Shown here one piece after another: positions 23,693 through 31,657 of a stretch of DNA of 32,704 nucleotides. Origin of the DNA: Marinomonas sp. UCMA 3892 (GTDB taxonomy: Bacteria; Pseudomonadota; Gammaproteobacteria; Pseudomonadales; Marinomonadaceae); NCBI RefSeq assembly GCF_012726345.1, contig NZ_PTXN01000011.1:1-32704 (forward strand). Direction: 5' to 3'. The translations under genes were made by a program, and so were the position numbers. The notes beneath the pieces are model-generated. The model had not been told where the DNA came from. It did not search any database and worked only from the letters and a program-made list of their open reading frames with translations. Position 1 is the stretch's first letter. Every line of letters starts with the position of its first letter.

Positions 23693-25660
23693 ATGGCTAC
23701 ATTGATGTTTACACTGGCGCTCGACGGCATGGAAGACAACACTCTGCTTGTCCGAGAATACCAAGGGCACGAATCGCTCTCCGATTCCCTGCTAAAAGAC
23801 GGCTCGCCTTGTTATGGCTTCCGTTACCAATTGGCCCTCGCCAGCCGTCAATCGGATCTGTCTGCTGATACCATCGTCGATAAAAACGCCGAGCTGCGCG
23901 TGTTTCGTAACGGCGAACTGATTCAACGAGTGCACGGCATTGTTCGTCATTTTGAAAAAGGCGACACCGGACACCACTTTACCTACTACGGCTTAACCTT
24001 GGTTCCAGCATTGGAACGCTTATCGCTACGTCACAACAGCCGTATTTTCCAAAAGCAAACCGCGCAAGACATCATCAGCCAACTGCTGAATGAAATGGGC
24101 ATCACCGAACACCTGTTTGATACCCAACGTACACCGCTTGAGCGCGAGTTCTGTGCCCAGTACCGAGAAAGTGACTTAGACTTTGTTCACCGTTTGGCCG
24201 CCGAAGAAGGCTGGGTCTACTACTTCACCCACGAAGAAGGCAAACACCAACTGCACTTTGCGGATCAAAGCCAACTACTGCCCAAACACCCAACCCCGAT
24301 TCCGTACAACGTCTTATCAGGTGGGGGCTCAGACGATCAATACATCGCCACCCTGACGCACCATATACAAAGCTTGCCTAGCCAAGCTGTGCTCAAAGAT
24401 TACAGCTTCAAAAAGCCCGACTACCGCTTCTTGCATCAGCAAGATGGTGAGAACATGGATTACCAGCTGCCAAACTACGAACACTACGATGCCCCTGGGC
24501 GATTTAAAGACGACGTCACGGGCAAAGCCTTTTCACGCATCCGTCTAGAATACCTACGTCGCAGTGCACGAACCTTAGTAGGAGAAAGCAACCACGCCGC
24601 CATTCAAGCGGGCCTAAAAATCACCATCGAAGGCCACAGCGAAGACAGCATCAACCAAGAGTGGTTACCCGTCTCGGTCGAACATCACGGCACCCAACCG
24701 CAAGTCTTGGAAGAAGAAGGCCAATCTGGCAGCACAAACTACCACAACCGTTTTACCTTCATCCCCGCCACCACCAACTGGCAAGCGACACCGCAACCCA
24801 AACCCAGTGTCGATGGCCCCATGATGGCCATTGTGGTGGGGCCCGAAGGGGAAGAAATCTTCTGTGATGAGCACGGACGCATCAAACTGCACTTCCCGTG
24901 GGACCGCTACAGCGAAGCCAACGACCATAGCTCCTGCTGGGTACGTGTCTCCCAAGGCTGGGCTGGCAACCAACACGGCATGATGGCGATTCCACGAATC
25001 GGCAGCGAAGTCATTGTCAGCTTTTTAAATGGCGACCCCGATCAACCGATCGTGACCGGACGCACCTTTAACGCCAAAAACACCCCGCCGTACCTTTTGC
25101 CTGACCATAAAACCAAAACCGTGTGGCGCAGCGATACTCACCAAGGCGAAGGCTTCAACGAGATCAGTTTTGAGGATCAAGTCGACAACGAAAAAGTCTA
25201 TGTCCACGCGCAAAAAGACATGGAAACCGATGTGCTCAACGACCGCATCACCCACATCGGCCACGACCAACACGAACAAATCGACAACGACCGCTTCACC
25301 CAAATCGGCGGTGAAAACGGCACAGGCAATGAGCACCTCACCATCAAAGGCGAAAGTCGTCATAAGATAGATAAAAGCCACACGCTTATGGTGGATGGAA
25401 GTCTGCAACAGAAAGTTGGCTCGAAAGTCGTACTGGATGCAGCAAAAGAAATTCATCTAAAAAGTGGCAGTAAAGCCGTGATTGAAGCCGGATCAGAAAT
25501 GACGGTCAAAGTTGGTGGCAACTTTATAAAAATCGACGCGGCTGGCGTACACGTTGTCGGCTCCGCCATCAACTTCAACACCGGCGGCAGTGCAAGCTCT
25601 GGGAGTGGGTTTAGTGGTGTAGAACCTGAGCCACCAGTAATTGACGAAACAACCGAGTAA
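23693..25660 (+). CDS. vgrG: Type VI secretion spike protein VgrG (copy 1)
   Basis: 655-aa VgrG that trimerises to cap the Hcp tube. It follows the family order: a gp27-like region in the first two thirds (for example F-C-A-Q-Y-R-E-S-D-L-D-F-V-H-R-L and E-E-G-W-V-Y-Y-F), then a gp5-like OB fold ([23 protein letters not shown]). A needle of repeated beta-strands (D-R-I-T-H-I-G, D-R-F-T-Q-I-G) follows, with a short acidic tail. There is no extra C-terminal effector domain. Residues from about 359 to 561 are nearly the same as in the second copy at 31658-32704. No cargo gene follows on its strand; only a hairpin and minus-strand debris are found there. Confidence 0.96.
   Translation: MATLMFTLALDGMEDNTLLVREYQGHESLSDSLLKDGSPCYGFRYQLALASRQSDLSADTIVDKNAELRVFRNGELIQRVHGIVRHFEKGDTGHHFTYYGLTLVPALERLSLRHNSRIFQKQTAQDIISQLLNEMGITEHLFDTQRTPLEREFCAQYRESDLDFVHRLAAEEGWVYYFTHEEGKHQLHFADQSQLLPKHPTPIPYNVLSGGGSDDQYIATLTHHIQSLPSQAVLKDYSFKKPDYRFLHQQDGENMDYQLPNYEHYDAPGRFKDDVTGKAFSRIRLEYLRRSARTLVGESNHAAIQAGLKITIEGHSEDSINQEWLPVSVEHHGTQPQVLEEEGQSGSTNYHNRFTFIPATTNWQATPQPKPSVDGPMMAIVVGPEGEEIFCDEHGRIKLHFPWDRYSEANDHSSCWVRVSQGWAGNQHGMMAIPRIGSEVIVSFLNGDPDQPIVTGRTFNAKNTPPYLLPDHKTKTVWRSDTHQGEGFNEISFEDQVDNEKVYVHAQKDMETDVLNDRITHIGHDQHEQIDNDRFTQIGGENGTGNEHLTIKGESRHKIDKSHTLMVDGSLQQKVGSKVVLDAAKEIHLKSGSKAVIEAGSEMTVKVGGNFIKIDAAGVHVVGSAINFNTGGSASSGSGFSGVEPEPPVIDETTE
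24767..25375 (+). repeat. Inverted repeat arm 1 (vgrG core)
   Basis: 609 bp that recur, inverted and without gaps, at 32096-32704. Differences are scattered and mostly at third codon positions. The match ends where the two VgrG needles diverge (after G-E-S-R-H-K-I-D-K). Confidence 0.93.
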
Positions 25661-25675
25661 GTGTTTTACGTAGTA

Positions 25676-25733
25676 AAAGAGAGCAGCGACACTAGCCGAG
25701 CATTCACTGGTGCACTGCCACTCTTTCTTTTAG
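25676..25733 (+). terminator. Likely terminator of vgrG copy 1
   Basis: A long broken stem: AAAGAG (25676-25681) with CTCTTT (25721-25726), GCAG with CTGC, and CACTAG with CTGGTG, followed by CTTTT. It starts 16 nt after the vgrG stop. Confidence 0.55.
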
Positions 25734-25833
25734 CTGAAGATAAAATAGATAGCAATCTACGGCTCTGATTCATCGCTCATTATAGAAAAGCATTAAGTTA
25801 TAAACAGAAACTACAGCACAAAACTATTGAAAA

Positions 25834-25858
25834 AGCAGAGTGTTAGCAACACTCTGCT
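25834..25858 (-). terminator. Minus-strand Rho-independent terminator of the effector operon
   Basis: AGCAGAGTGTT (25834-25844) and its perfect complement (25848-25858) with a 3-nt loop. On the minus strand the stem is followed by TTTTTC, so it ends transcripts coming from the Sel1/effector side. The stretch 25740-25830 shows nothing else. Confidence 0.85.
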
Positions 25859-25869
25859 CATCCTATCGG

Positions 25870-26001
25870 CTAAAAAATCGCTTTCGCTTCCTTAAACTCT
25901 TTTTGGTTAAATATAGAAATGCCCTCGTCAATTGTTGTCGCGAAGGCATTAAAAGAAACAATCAAACAAAGGCTAGTTAACGAGAATATTCTTCGAAACA
26001 A
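25870..26001 (-). pseudogene. Decayed Sel1-like immunity paralogue, N-terminal piece
   Basis: A 43-codon frame starting with TTG at 26001 (AGAGGA upstream) reproduces the start of the intact Sel1-like gene. It has a signal-peptide-like F-S-L-T-S-L-C-L-I-V-S-F-N-A-F-A, then T-T-I-D-E-G-I-S-I-F-N-Q-K-E-F-K-E-A, where the intact copy has A-T-V-D-E-G-V-D-L-F-N-Q-Q-K-Y-K-Q-A. It stops at TAG where the intact protein continues E-P-L, and the terminator follows 12 nt later. It is a relic of a tandem duplicate. Confidence 0.7.
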
Positions 26002-26134
26002 CTACTTATAATCCTCTGTACTAAAAATCACCGAAGAAAAGCGTGTACACCTGAGGCTTCGTCGATGAATGAGTTTAGATCGTAGTCGACAAGACCCCCC
26101 TTGCCTTTTCTTCAATTTTGTCTTTTGTTCTGCT

Positions 26135-26362
26135 TCAAAATGGGTACATATACCGAGCATGGTTACACTCCCTCCCTGCGGCGATAGTTTCACCCATACA
26201 GCTTTCATCACATGACCAACCTAAATAATCACAATAGCGAGTATAACTTGATACCATTAAGTGTATCACCCATGGGTCACTCGCTTCTGTGCCTGGATGC
26301 AGTGAGGAGCTGCTCCCCCCCTTGTTCGGAATTAAGTCACACAGAACCCAAAAATAGCATGA
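26135..26362 (-). pseudogene. Decayed Sel1-like immunity paralogue, internal piece
   Basis: Read on the minus strand, this stretch matches about residues 50-110 of the intact Sel1-like protein, but split over several frames. It gives M-L-F-L-G, then G-G-E-Q-L-L-T-A-S, then after a frame change P-W-V-I-H-L-M-V-S-S-Y-T-R-Y-C-D-Y-L-G-W-S-C-D-E (intact: P-W-A-M-H-L-M-V-P-S-Y-N-G-N-C-A-Y-L-G-W-P-C-D-E). The matching frame ends at 26135-26137. A copy of C-C-C-A-T-T-T-T-G-A-A-G also aligns with the intact gene. It has several stops and frameshifts and no start. The remaining stretch 26002-26134 and 26363-26474 is further debris without a clear frame. Confidence 0.7.
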
Positions 26363-26474
26363 GCACTTATACTACTAATCTATAGCTCAACCATTCTTTA
26401 ATATTACATTCTGCCAACTCCCTTATAAAACGGGGAGAATAGTGATACCTTAACTAACAAAATCACTTAATAGA

Positions 26475-27476
26475 TTATCGTGCAACAAGTGCACCGACTG
26501 TCGAATCATCAAGAAACATATTTATAGTAAGGTCTTTAACAAACTCTTGCGCTCTAGATTCCACTTCTTTCATCTCACTATCTGACAAAATATTAATATA
26601 AACCTCTTCCCCTTTATCATTAACAACTTTTTCTTTTATATAAAAAGTCCTATCTTCCCCACTAAAATACTTTTCAACTAATGAATAGTAGTAAGCATTT
26701 TTATATTTATCCTTAATATCTTCTGATAATTTTTTAATATCAGACTCAGTTTCGATGTCAGGCAATTCGCGTGAAAAATAAAACAAAAGAGAAAATGCGC
26801 CAGAGCTATAACCTAGCGACAATGCCTGTCTTGCTAAATCAAGATTCTCAACACTACTACTATCATTTATATAATATAAATCCATCATGGCAGGCGCATA
26901 ACCTTGTGTTGCTTCATACTCTAGTAGCTCAACATTTTTTTTCATCTCAATTGGTATGTACATATTATAACTAGCCGCTTTATAACCTCCTGCTTTGACA
27001 GCCTCTTCAACCAACTCACCGTATTTTTTTTTCTTCAAAATGGGCACGTACGCCCACCATGGCTTGTCCCCCCAGCGCAATAACGCATACATCGACTTAC
27101 CATCACCTTCATCAGCTCTTTTTTTCCATTCATCTACTGCCTTATCCATCCAAGCTTCGTCACAAGGCCACCCAAGATAAGCACAGTTACCATTATAGCT
27201 TGGCACCATCAGATGCATTGCCCATGGACTTCCGGCCTCTGCCGCTTGAAGCAAAGTGGAGGCTGCAGTAAATTGCTCTCCCGTCTGAAACTGAGTAACC
27301 CCCAACCAAAGCATCGCTCTTGCATCACCTTTCTCTGCAAGTGGCTCAAATACAAGAAGAGCTTGCTTGTATTTCTGCTGATTAAATAAATCAACTCCTT
27401 CGTCAACTGTTGCGGCGAAGCTTCCATATGAAAACACAACAAGACAGCTTATCAGCCATTTTACAATTTGAATCAT
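26475..27476 (-). CDS. Exported Sel1/TPR-like protein, candidate T6SS immunity protein
   Basis: 333-aa protein with a signal peptide (M-I-Q-I-V-K-W-L-I-S-C-L-V-V-F-S-Y-G-S-F-A then A-T-V) and Sel1-type helical repeats (D-L-F-N-Q-Q-K-Y-K-Q-A-L-L-V-F-E-P-L-A-E-K-G-D-A-R-A at about 27-52, and further A-x-x-G copies). It should act in the periplasm as a binding protein. The start is the ATG at 27476, because it overlaps the effector's TGA as ATGA; an ATG 15 nt earlier lies inside the effector and would put charged residues before the signal. Sel1-like proteins serve as immunity proteins for some T6SS effectors (for example Tli5b). Position right behind the effector and the decayed paralogues behind it support the same role here. 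This role is inferred. Confidence 0.78.
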   Translation of the reverse strand: MIQIVKWLISCLVVFSYGSFAATVDEGVDLFNQQKYKQALLVFEPLAEKGDARAMLWLGVTQFQTGEQFTAASTLLQAAEAGSPWAMHLMVPSYNGNCAYLGWPCDEAWMDKAVDEWKKRADEGDGKSMYALLRWGDKPWWAYVPILKKKKYGELVEEAVKAGGYKAASYNMYIPIEMKKNVELLEYEATQGYAPAMMDLYYINDSSSVENLDLARQALSLGYSSGAFSLLFYFSRELPDIETESDIKKLSEDIKDKYKNAYYYSLVEKYFSGEDRTFYIKEKVVNDKGEEVYINILSDSEMKEVESRAQEFVKDLTINMFLDDSTVGALVAR

Positions 27477-30400
27477 TCGATAATCTTCCATTTAGTTTTT
27501 TTATACCCCTGTTCAGCCATCGAAGCTTTATCACGGGAAGACATATAATCAGGGAAGTTATTCCTACCACCAACATAATATTTATAATTGTCCTTTTGAT
27601 ATAGACTATTTCGATGGGTTAATTTATCTATATAAAGAACAAATGAATCATAGTTAAGAACCATTAATTCATTATACTTCCGATTTTTAACATCATTTTC
27701 CAATGCATACTCATATTTATTCATTACACACCGGACAAAGAACCCCTTTATCTTCAGCAGATTATCTGCATACTTCTCCCACTTTTCACCTGGATCCAAA
27801 GAGGTCGGATCTTTCAGATACATCCGTTGAACTGTATTTTCAAAGCGATCCAATTGCTCAGCTTTTGGAATATCTGATTCAGCCCCCAACCATTTAAATA
27901 TCTGTAAGATGGCGTTACTCTGAGCGGCATTTTGCTCAGCTAGTGCATTCGCTTCTTGTTCTGATGCCCAGTTAAACCAATTGTCTGGGATAACATGATA
28001 ATGCGTCAGTACCGTTAACAGTTTCGATAACGTTTCCGGCAGTGCGTTTTTGATCCATAAAGCATTTTTGTCAGTATAGGTTTTGTTGTTGATGAAGTTT
28101 GCTACAAAGCCAGCGTTTCTTTCTTCCAGTGCTCGCGACTCCATTTCACGAATCAGTCTAAACGGTAGCATGGCTACAACCCCCGCCTTTAAGCCGAACG
28201 AAATAGCCACCGTCATTACACTATTTAACGCTTTAAATGTTTCATCATCTCGGCCTTCTTCATCAAAAAAAGCAAACCGTTTAAAACTACTGCTATTCGT
28301 AATAGACAATAACAAACTCAAAAATGCCTCCATACTCTGCGGGTTCAACTCGGCTGAGATTGTTCCACCGCAACCAATTCCCTTAGTCACTCCTGCATTA
28401 AACATGACGATAAAGCGACTTCCATTGAACGTCAAAGTAAACGAACATTCTGCACCAATACCTAAGGTTCCTCGGACGCCGCCACCCACTTTAAATAAAT
28501 TTAAAAAAGCATGGTTCAAGTTAAGGTTTTTGGCGTCCGTCGCAGTCGGTTTCCAATTAAACTCACAATTAACCGACCCTCCGACCTCTAACCCTGCAAA
28601 CGCCTTGCCTTCTACCTTGGCAGGTTTATCGCCCGCAGAAAAGTTAGCAAAGCTCGAACTTGTCGGTGTCGTCCCCCGCACTCCAAACAAACCATTTGCC
28701 GTATTACCAATATCTAGTTCTGTCGAGAGGTGTAAACTTGCAGCTATCGAGCCGTAAACCGCGCCCATGATCTTAACTTGAAAAGAGCCAATGTTTCGCT
28801 CCTGCTTGGTCTCCGGCAGCGCTTTACCATTGGCATCCATACCGCTATGTATATAGGGCAACATAAGTGGCATTTCTTTTTTCGGTAATGTCAGCGTAAT
28901 GCTACTCTGGCCTGCAGCCACATCCACACCGGTTTGAATAAGGTTATAATTGGCAGCAGCGCTCTTCTGCCCCGAGACAAGATCCTTCTTTATCGAAATA
29001 GAGCCGCCCCCAGTCCAGACAAAACGCATGAATTGCGCTGATGCACTTAAATCCGCACCACCTTCCACACCAAACAGGTTCACATCTTCTTTAAACCATG
29101 GGAAGCAAGCCACATCATCCATATCAGACAGTTTTTTGCCTCCAGACCAAGACAAAATATTCCCATATTTCGCTTCTAGGCTCGCCGAAAGCTTTTTCAT
29201 ATCAACAAATGAAGTAGTATCTTCCTTCATATTGCCGCCACCAGTCGCACCTCCAATTGGAGAAAACTGATAACCCACCACGCAGTTTTTGTGCTGAGAT
29301 AGCTTATCGCTCAGAACGGCATGATTGGAACGAATGTACAAAGGCTTATTTGGTTCACTGGCTAATGCACATTCAACAATATGGCATTGTGCACTACTGT
29401 TCGTTGCATATAGCTGATTGGTTAGGTTTTCCGGCTGATAGTCATGCTCGTCCCAGATAAGCTGGATGGGCTGCTGCTCTAGGACTTGGTCAGCAAATTT
29501 GGCCCCCTCAACCCTATAGTAAAGCTGCGCCTCCTTCTGTTTTTCTGCACACTCCCTCAGAAAATCAATACGTGCCTGACATTTGTGTGCATAGGGCAAA
29601 ATTTTGTTTACTTGCGCAACATAATCCTGATTCTTACCAACCAGATCTTTAAAGTCCTTAATCCTTTTAGCCACCTCACGTACGATCAACAATTGCAAGA
29701 CGTAGGCTGGGTAATACCCTAATGTCTCAACTTTGATTTTCGACAATACTGACTCAAGTTTAGTTAAGCTTGAAGTTTGGTTTTCAAACATTTCACGAAT
29801 GCGGTTTACATCCGCTTTACCGCTCAATAACTGATCTTCTGTTAAACATTGCTCTTTGACCGCCACGGAAAGCAAGTTCAAGCCAACTATACGAGCCATT
29901 ATCGTGTAATAGCCGATAGGTATAGAACTATTGATGTTATAACGGACAAAGGCGTCCTCTAGCTCATCTGCCGAATACCCATTTCGACGCAACCGCACAT
30001 TGGTATAAAAGTCCTTGTTTAGACATTCAACTATCATTTTGTGATTACGGTTTTTCCATATATTGTAGAATTCTTCAACCCGGTCCAAGTCGACAATGTC
30101 TGTGTCTGGTTTTATATCCTTAATATCTGCTGGCACATCAATGCTGGCACGCTGACGGTACTCGCGCACTGTATTCAATAGCTGAAATACAGCAGAGCCT
30201 TTTGCGGAAGAATAATAGCCGAATTCGCTAAATTCATAGCTGAGCTCCCCTTGAGGAAGCTTGACGGACTTTGCTATTTTCTTAGCCTTGTCTTCATAGT
30301 CCGCTATTTTATCTTTCACATCATCAAAGACACTATGAAGCAAGTAAATTAAAGACCTGCGATACCGTTTATTTAGATTCGTACGCGCGATCTTACTCTC

Positions 30401-31135
30401 TTCTGCCAGTTTGGGTATTTGCCGATAATTATCCCCATAAAGATCGCAAAACCTTCTTTCTAGCCTTTCTTCTTGTGTTTTGTGTAGCCGCTCTTTGATC
30501 TCTAACTTACGCTTTACACCTATAACCCCAATATCCCGATTATCTTCTGGGAAAGTTAAATTTTCTGGCTCAATTTCAACCTGCCTACTCAACAAAGCCT
30601 TTATAAACAAGGCCTCTCGATAATTATCAGCATCCTTGGTGTTTTCTTTGCTGTCATTCATTCGTAAGAAGACTTCATGAGATAAGCTATTAAAGGCATC
30701 AAGAATGCCTAACTTACCCATTTCCGCAACTCGAGAAACATTGTCAGGGATAGTGACCGCTTTAACACAAAGGTCATGCTCGGCCTTTACCGCATCAACA
30801 GCTTCCTGAGCTAGAAAAAGGTATTTTTGCTCTGATTTACCTTGTTCACCAAGAAAAGAAGGAACATATAACACATCGGTCAAAGTCACGTTCTTACTGC
30901 ATTCAGATTGTGTAATCAGAGTATTAGGAAGTGTATTTTCAATTTCTTTGTCCTGAGGCTCCCATTGTGCAATGGTCGATTCCTCCGGTGTAACCAATTC
31001 ATCGCCGGTATAAATTAAGTTGATGTCTTTTATTTGATCGGCATTGAGCTTTTGCAACGTCGTCACGTCTGTATTGTACAGTTTTGCTAATGAGGAGAGA
31101 GTTTCTCCCTTTTTAATCATGTGAATTTTAGTCAC
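27473..31135 (-). CDS. Large LysM-domain T6SS effector candidate
   Basis: 1220-aa protein of unknown activity. Residues 1-50 are a LysM peptidoglycan-binding module (I-K-K-G-E-T-L-S-S-L-A, L-N-A-D...G-D-E-L). Residues about 60-560 are highly charged and helical. Residues about 580-930 are glycine-rich and strand-like (G-G-A-T-G-G-G, V-G-G-S-V, V-G-G-G-V-R-G-T-L-G-I-G, G-I-G-C-G-G). A hydrophobic stretch near 970-992 and a charged helical tail follow. No catalytic signature is visible. The start is GTG at 31135, overlapping the upstream stop as GTGA. Being downstream of vgrG and DUF4123, with an exported Sel1-like gene overlapping its end, it is probably VgrG-delivered and acts in the periplasm or on membranes. 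Pore formation or envelope damage is a guess. Confidence 0.75.
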   Translation of the reverse strand: MTKIHMIKKGETLSSLAKLYNTDVTTLQKLNADQIKDINLIYTGDELVTPEESTIAQWEPQDKEIENTLPNTLITQSECSKNVTLTDVLYVPSFLGEQGKSEQKYLFLAQEAVDAVKAEHDLCVKAVTIPDNVSRVAEMGKLGILDAFNSLSHEVFLRMNDSKENTKDADNYREALFIKALLSRQVEIEPENLTFPEDNRDIGVIGVKRKLEIKERLHKTQEERLERRFCDLYGDNYRQIPKLAEESKIARTNLNKRYRRSLIYLLHSVFDDVKDKIADYEDKAKKIAKSVKLPQGELSYEFSEFGYYSSAKGSAVFQLLNTVREYRQRASIDVPADIKDIKPDTDIVDLDRVEEFYNIWKNRNHKMIVECLNKDFYTNVRLRRNGYSADELEDAFVRYNINSSIPIGYYTIMARIVGLNLLSVAVKEQCLTEDQLLSGKADVNRIREMFENQTSSLTKLESVLSKIKVETLGYYPAYVLQLLIVREVAKRIKDFKDLVGKNQDYVAQVNKILPYAHKCQARIDFLRECAEKQKEAQLYYRVEGAKFADQVLEQQPIQLIWDEHDYQPENLTNQLYATNSSAQCHIVECALASEPNKPLYIRSNHAVLSDKLSQHKNCVVGYQFSPIGGATGGGNMKEDTTSFVDMKKLSASLEAKYGNILSWSGGKKLSDMDDVACFPWFKEDVNLFGVEGGADLSASAQFMRFVWTGGGSISIKKDLVSGQKSAAANYNLIQTGVDVAAGQSSITLTLPKKEMPLMLPYIHSGMDANGKALPETKQERNIGSFQVKIMGAVYGSIAASLHLSTELDIGNTANGLFGVRGTTPTSSSFANFSAGDKPAKVEGKAFAGLEVGGSVNCEFNWKPTATDAKNLNLNHAFLNLFKVGGGVRGTLGIGAECSFTLTFNGSRFIVMFNAGVTKGIGCGGTISAELNPQSMEAFLSLLLSITNSSSFKRFAFFDEEGRDDETFKALNSVMTVAISFGLKAGVVAMLPFRLIREMESRALEERNAGFVANFINNKTYTDKNALWIKNALPETLSKLLTVLTHYHVIPDNWFNWASEQEANALAEQNAAQSNAILQIFKWLGAESDIPKAEQLDRFENTVQRMYLKDPTSLDPGEKWEKYADNLLKIKGFFVRCVMNKYEYALENDVKNRKYNELMVLNYDSFVLYIDKLTHRNSLYQKDNYKYYVGGRNNFPDYMSSRDKASMAEQGYKKTKWKIIE

Positions 31136-31656
31136 GATAATAATTCCTCAGCTAATTCCTTGCTAATCATAAGCGGCGATAGAGTTGGAAAGTCAGATGG
31201 ATTGGTTATAGGTAATAACGCGTCTACATCTATGACCAAAGAAGAAACACTCAATTCTCGAGCCAACCCACACAACACAGATATTTGAGTCAAATCTAAA
31301 TGCGGTAAAACGACCATAAGTGATTTCGGTGAATAGAAACGAAACAACAATAAACGGCCGTCTTCTGAAGTAATGGTGATATGTTGCTGTAATGAACTAA
31401 TAACGTCTGCTTGCAATACAGTATCGTCAAACTCAAAACAAACAGAACTACTCGCCCACTGTTTGTCATTTTGCCACCGCTGCCACACTTCATCCCCCTC
31501 ATAAAACTGAATCCATAGAGGACTACTTTCTATTTGTGTTTGCCATTGTGTACCTAGATAGAGTTTGCCATACCTAATTTCATGCTCAGCACAAATTCGT
31601 GCAACTTCTGGAACACGAATTACATCAATCACAAGGTAACGTTGAGTGTTGCTCAT
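31132..31656 (-). CDS. DUF4123 effector chaperone (Tap/TEC type)
   Basis: 174-aa DUF4123 protein. These adaptors hold a T6SS effector and load it on its VgrG, and lie between the vgrG and the cargo gene exactly as here. Features are the opening Y-L-V-I-D segment, the L-Y-L-G-T-Q-W region, S-P-L-W-I-Q-F, and L-L-F-R-F-Y-S-P, which matches the family's usual F-R-(F/Y)-x-D/S-P. The start ATG at 31656 is chosen because it lies 1 nt after the vgrG stop with AGGA 8 nt upstream; two in-frame ATGs further up are inside vgrG. Its TGA overlaps the effector's GTG. All four genes are therefore one translationally coupled unit. Confidence 0.87.
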   Translation of the reverse strand: MSNTQRYLVIDVIRVPEVARICAEHEIRYGKLYLGTQWQTQIESSPLWIQFYEGDEVWQRWQNDKQWASSSVCFEFDDTVLQADVISSLQQHITITSEDGRLLLFRFYSPKSLMVVLPHLDLTQISVLCGLARELSVSSLVIDVDALLPITNPSDFPTLSPLMISKELAEELLS

Positions 31657-31657
31657 G

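Noticed and set aside
25170..25370. Open frames opposite or shifted within the VgrG needle repeats (also 32090-32340)
   Set aside because: They mirror the repetitive needle coding sequence in both vgrG copies and are shadows.
25661..25768. 35-codon GTG frame directly after vgrG copy 1
   Set aside because: There is no ribosome site, and it coincides with the terminator-like hairpin.
26002..26211. 69-codon minus-strand frame behind the Sel1-like gene
   Set aside because: It is built from frameshifted Sel1 debris: the surrounding frames align with the intact paralogue, and this frame does not.
28083..28757. 224-codon open frame opposite the effector gene
   Set aside because: It lies wholly inside the 1220-aa gene on the other strand, lacks a ribosome site and has low-complexity Ser/Pro-rich composition typical of a shadow frame.
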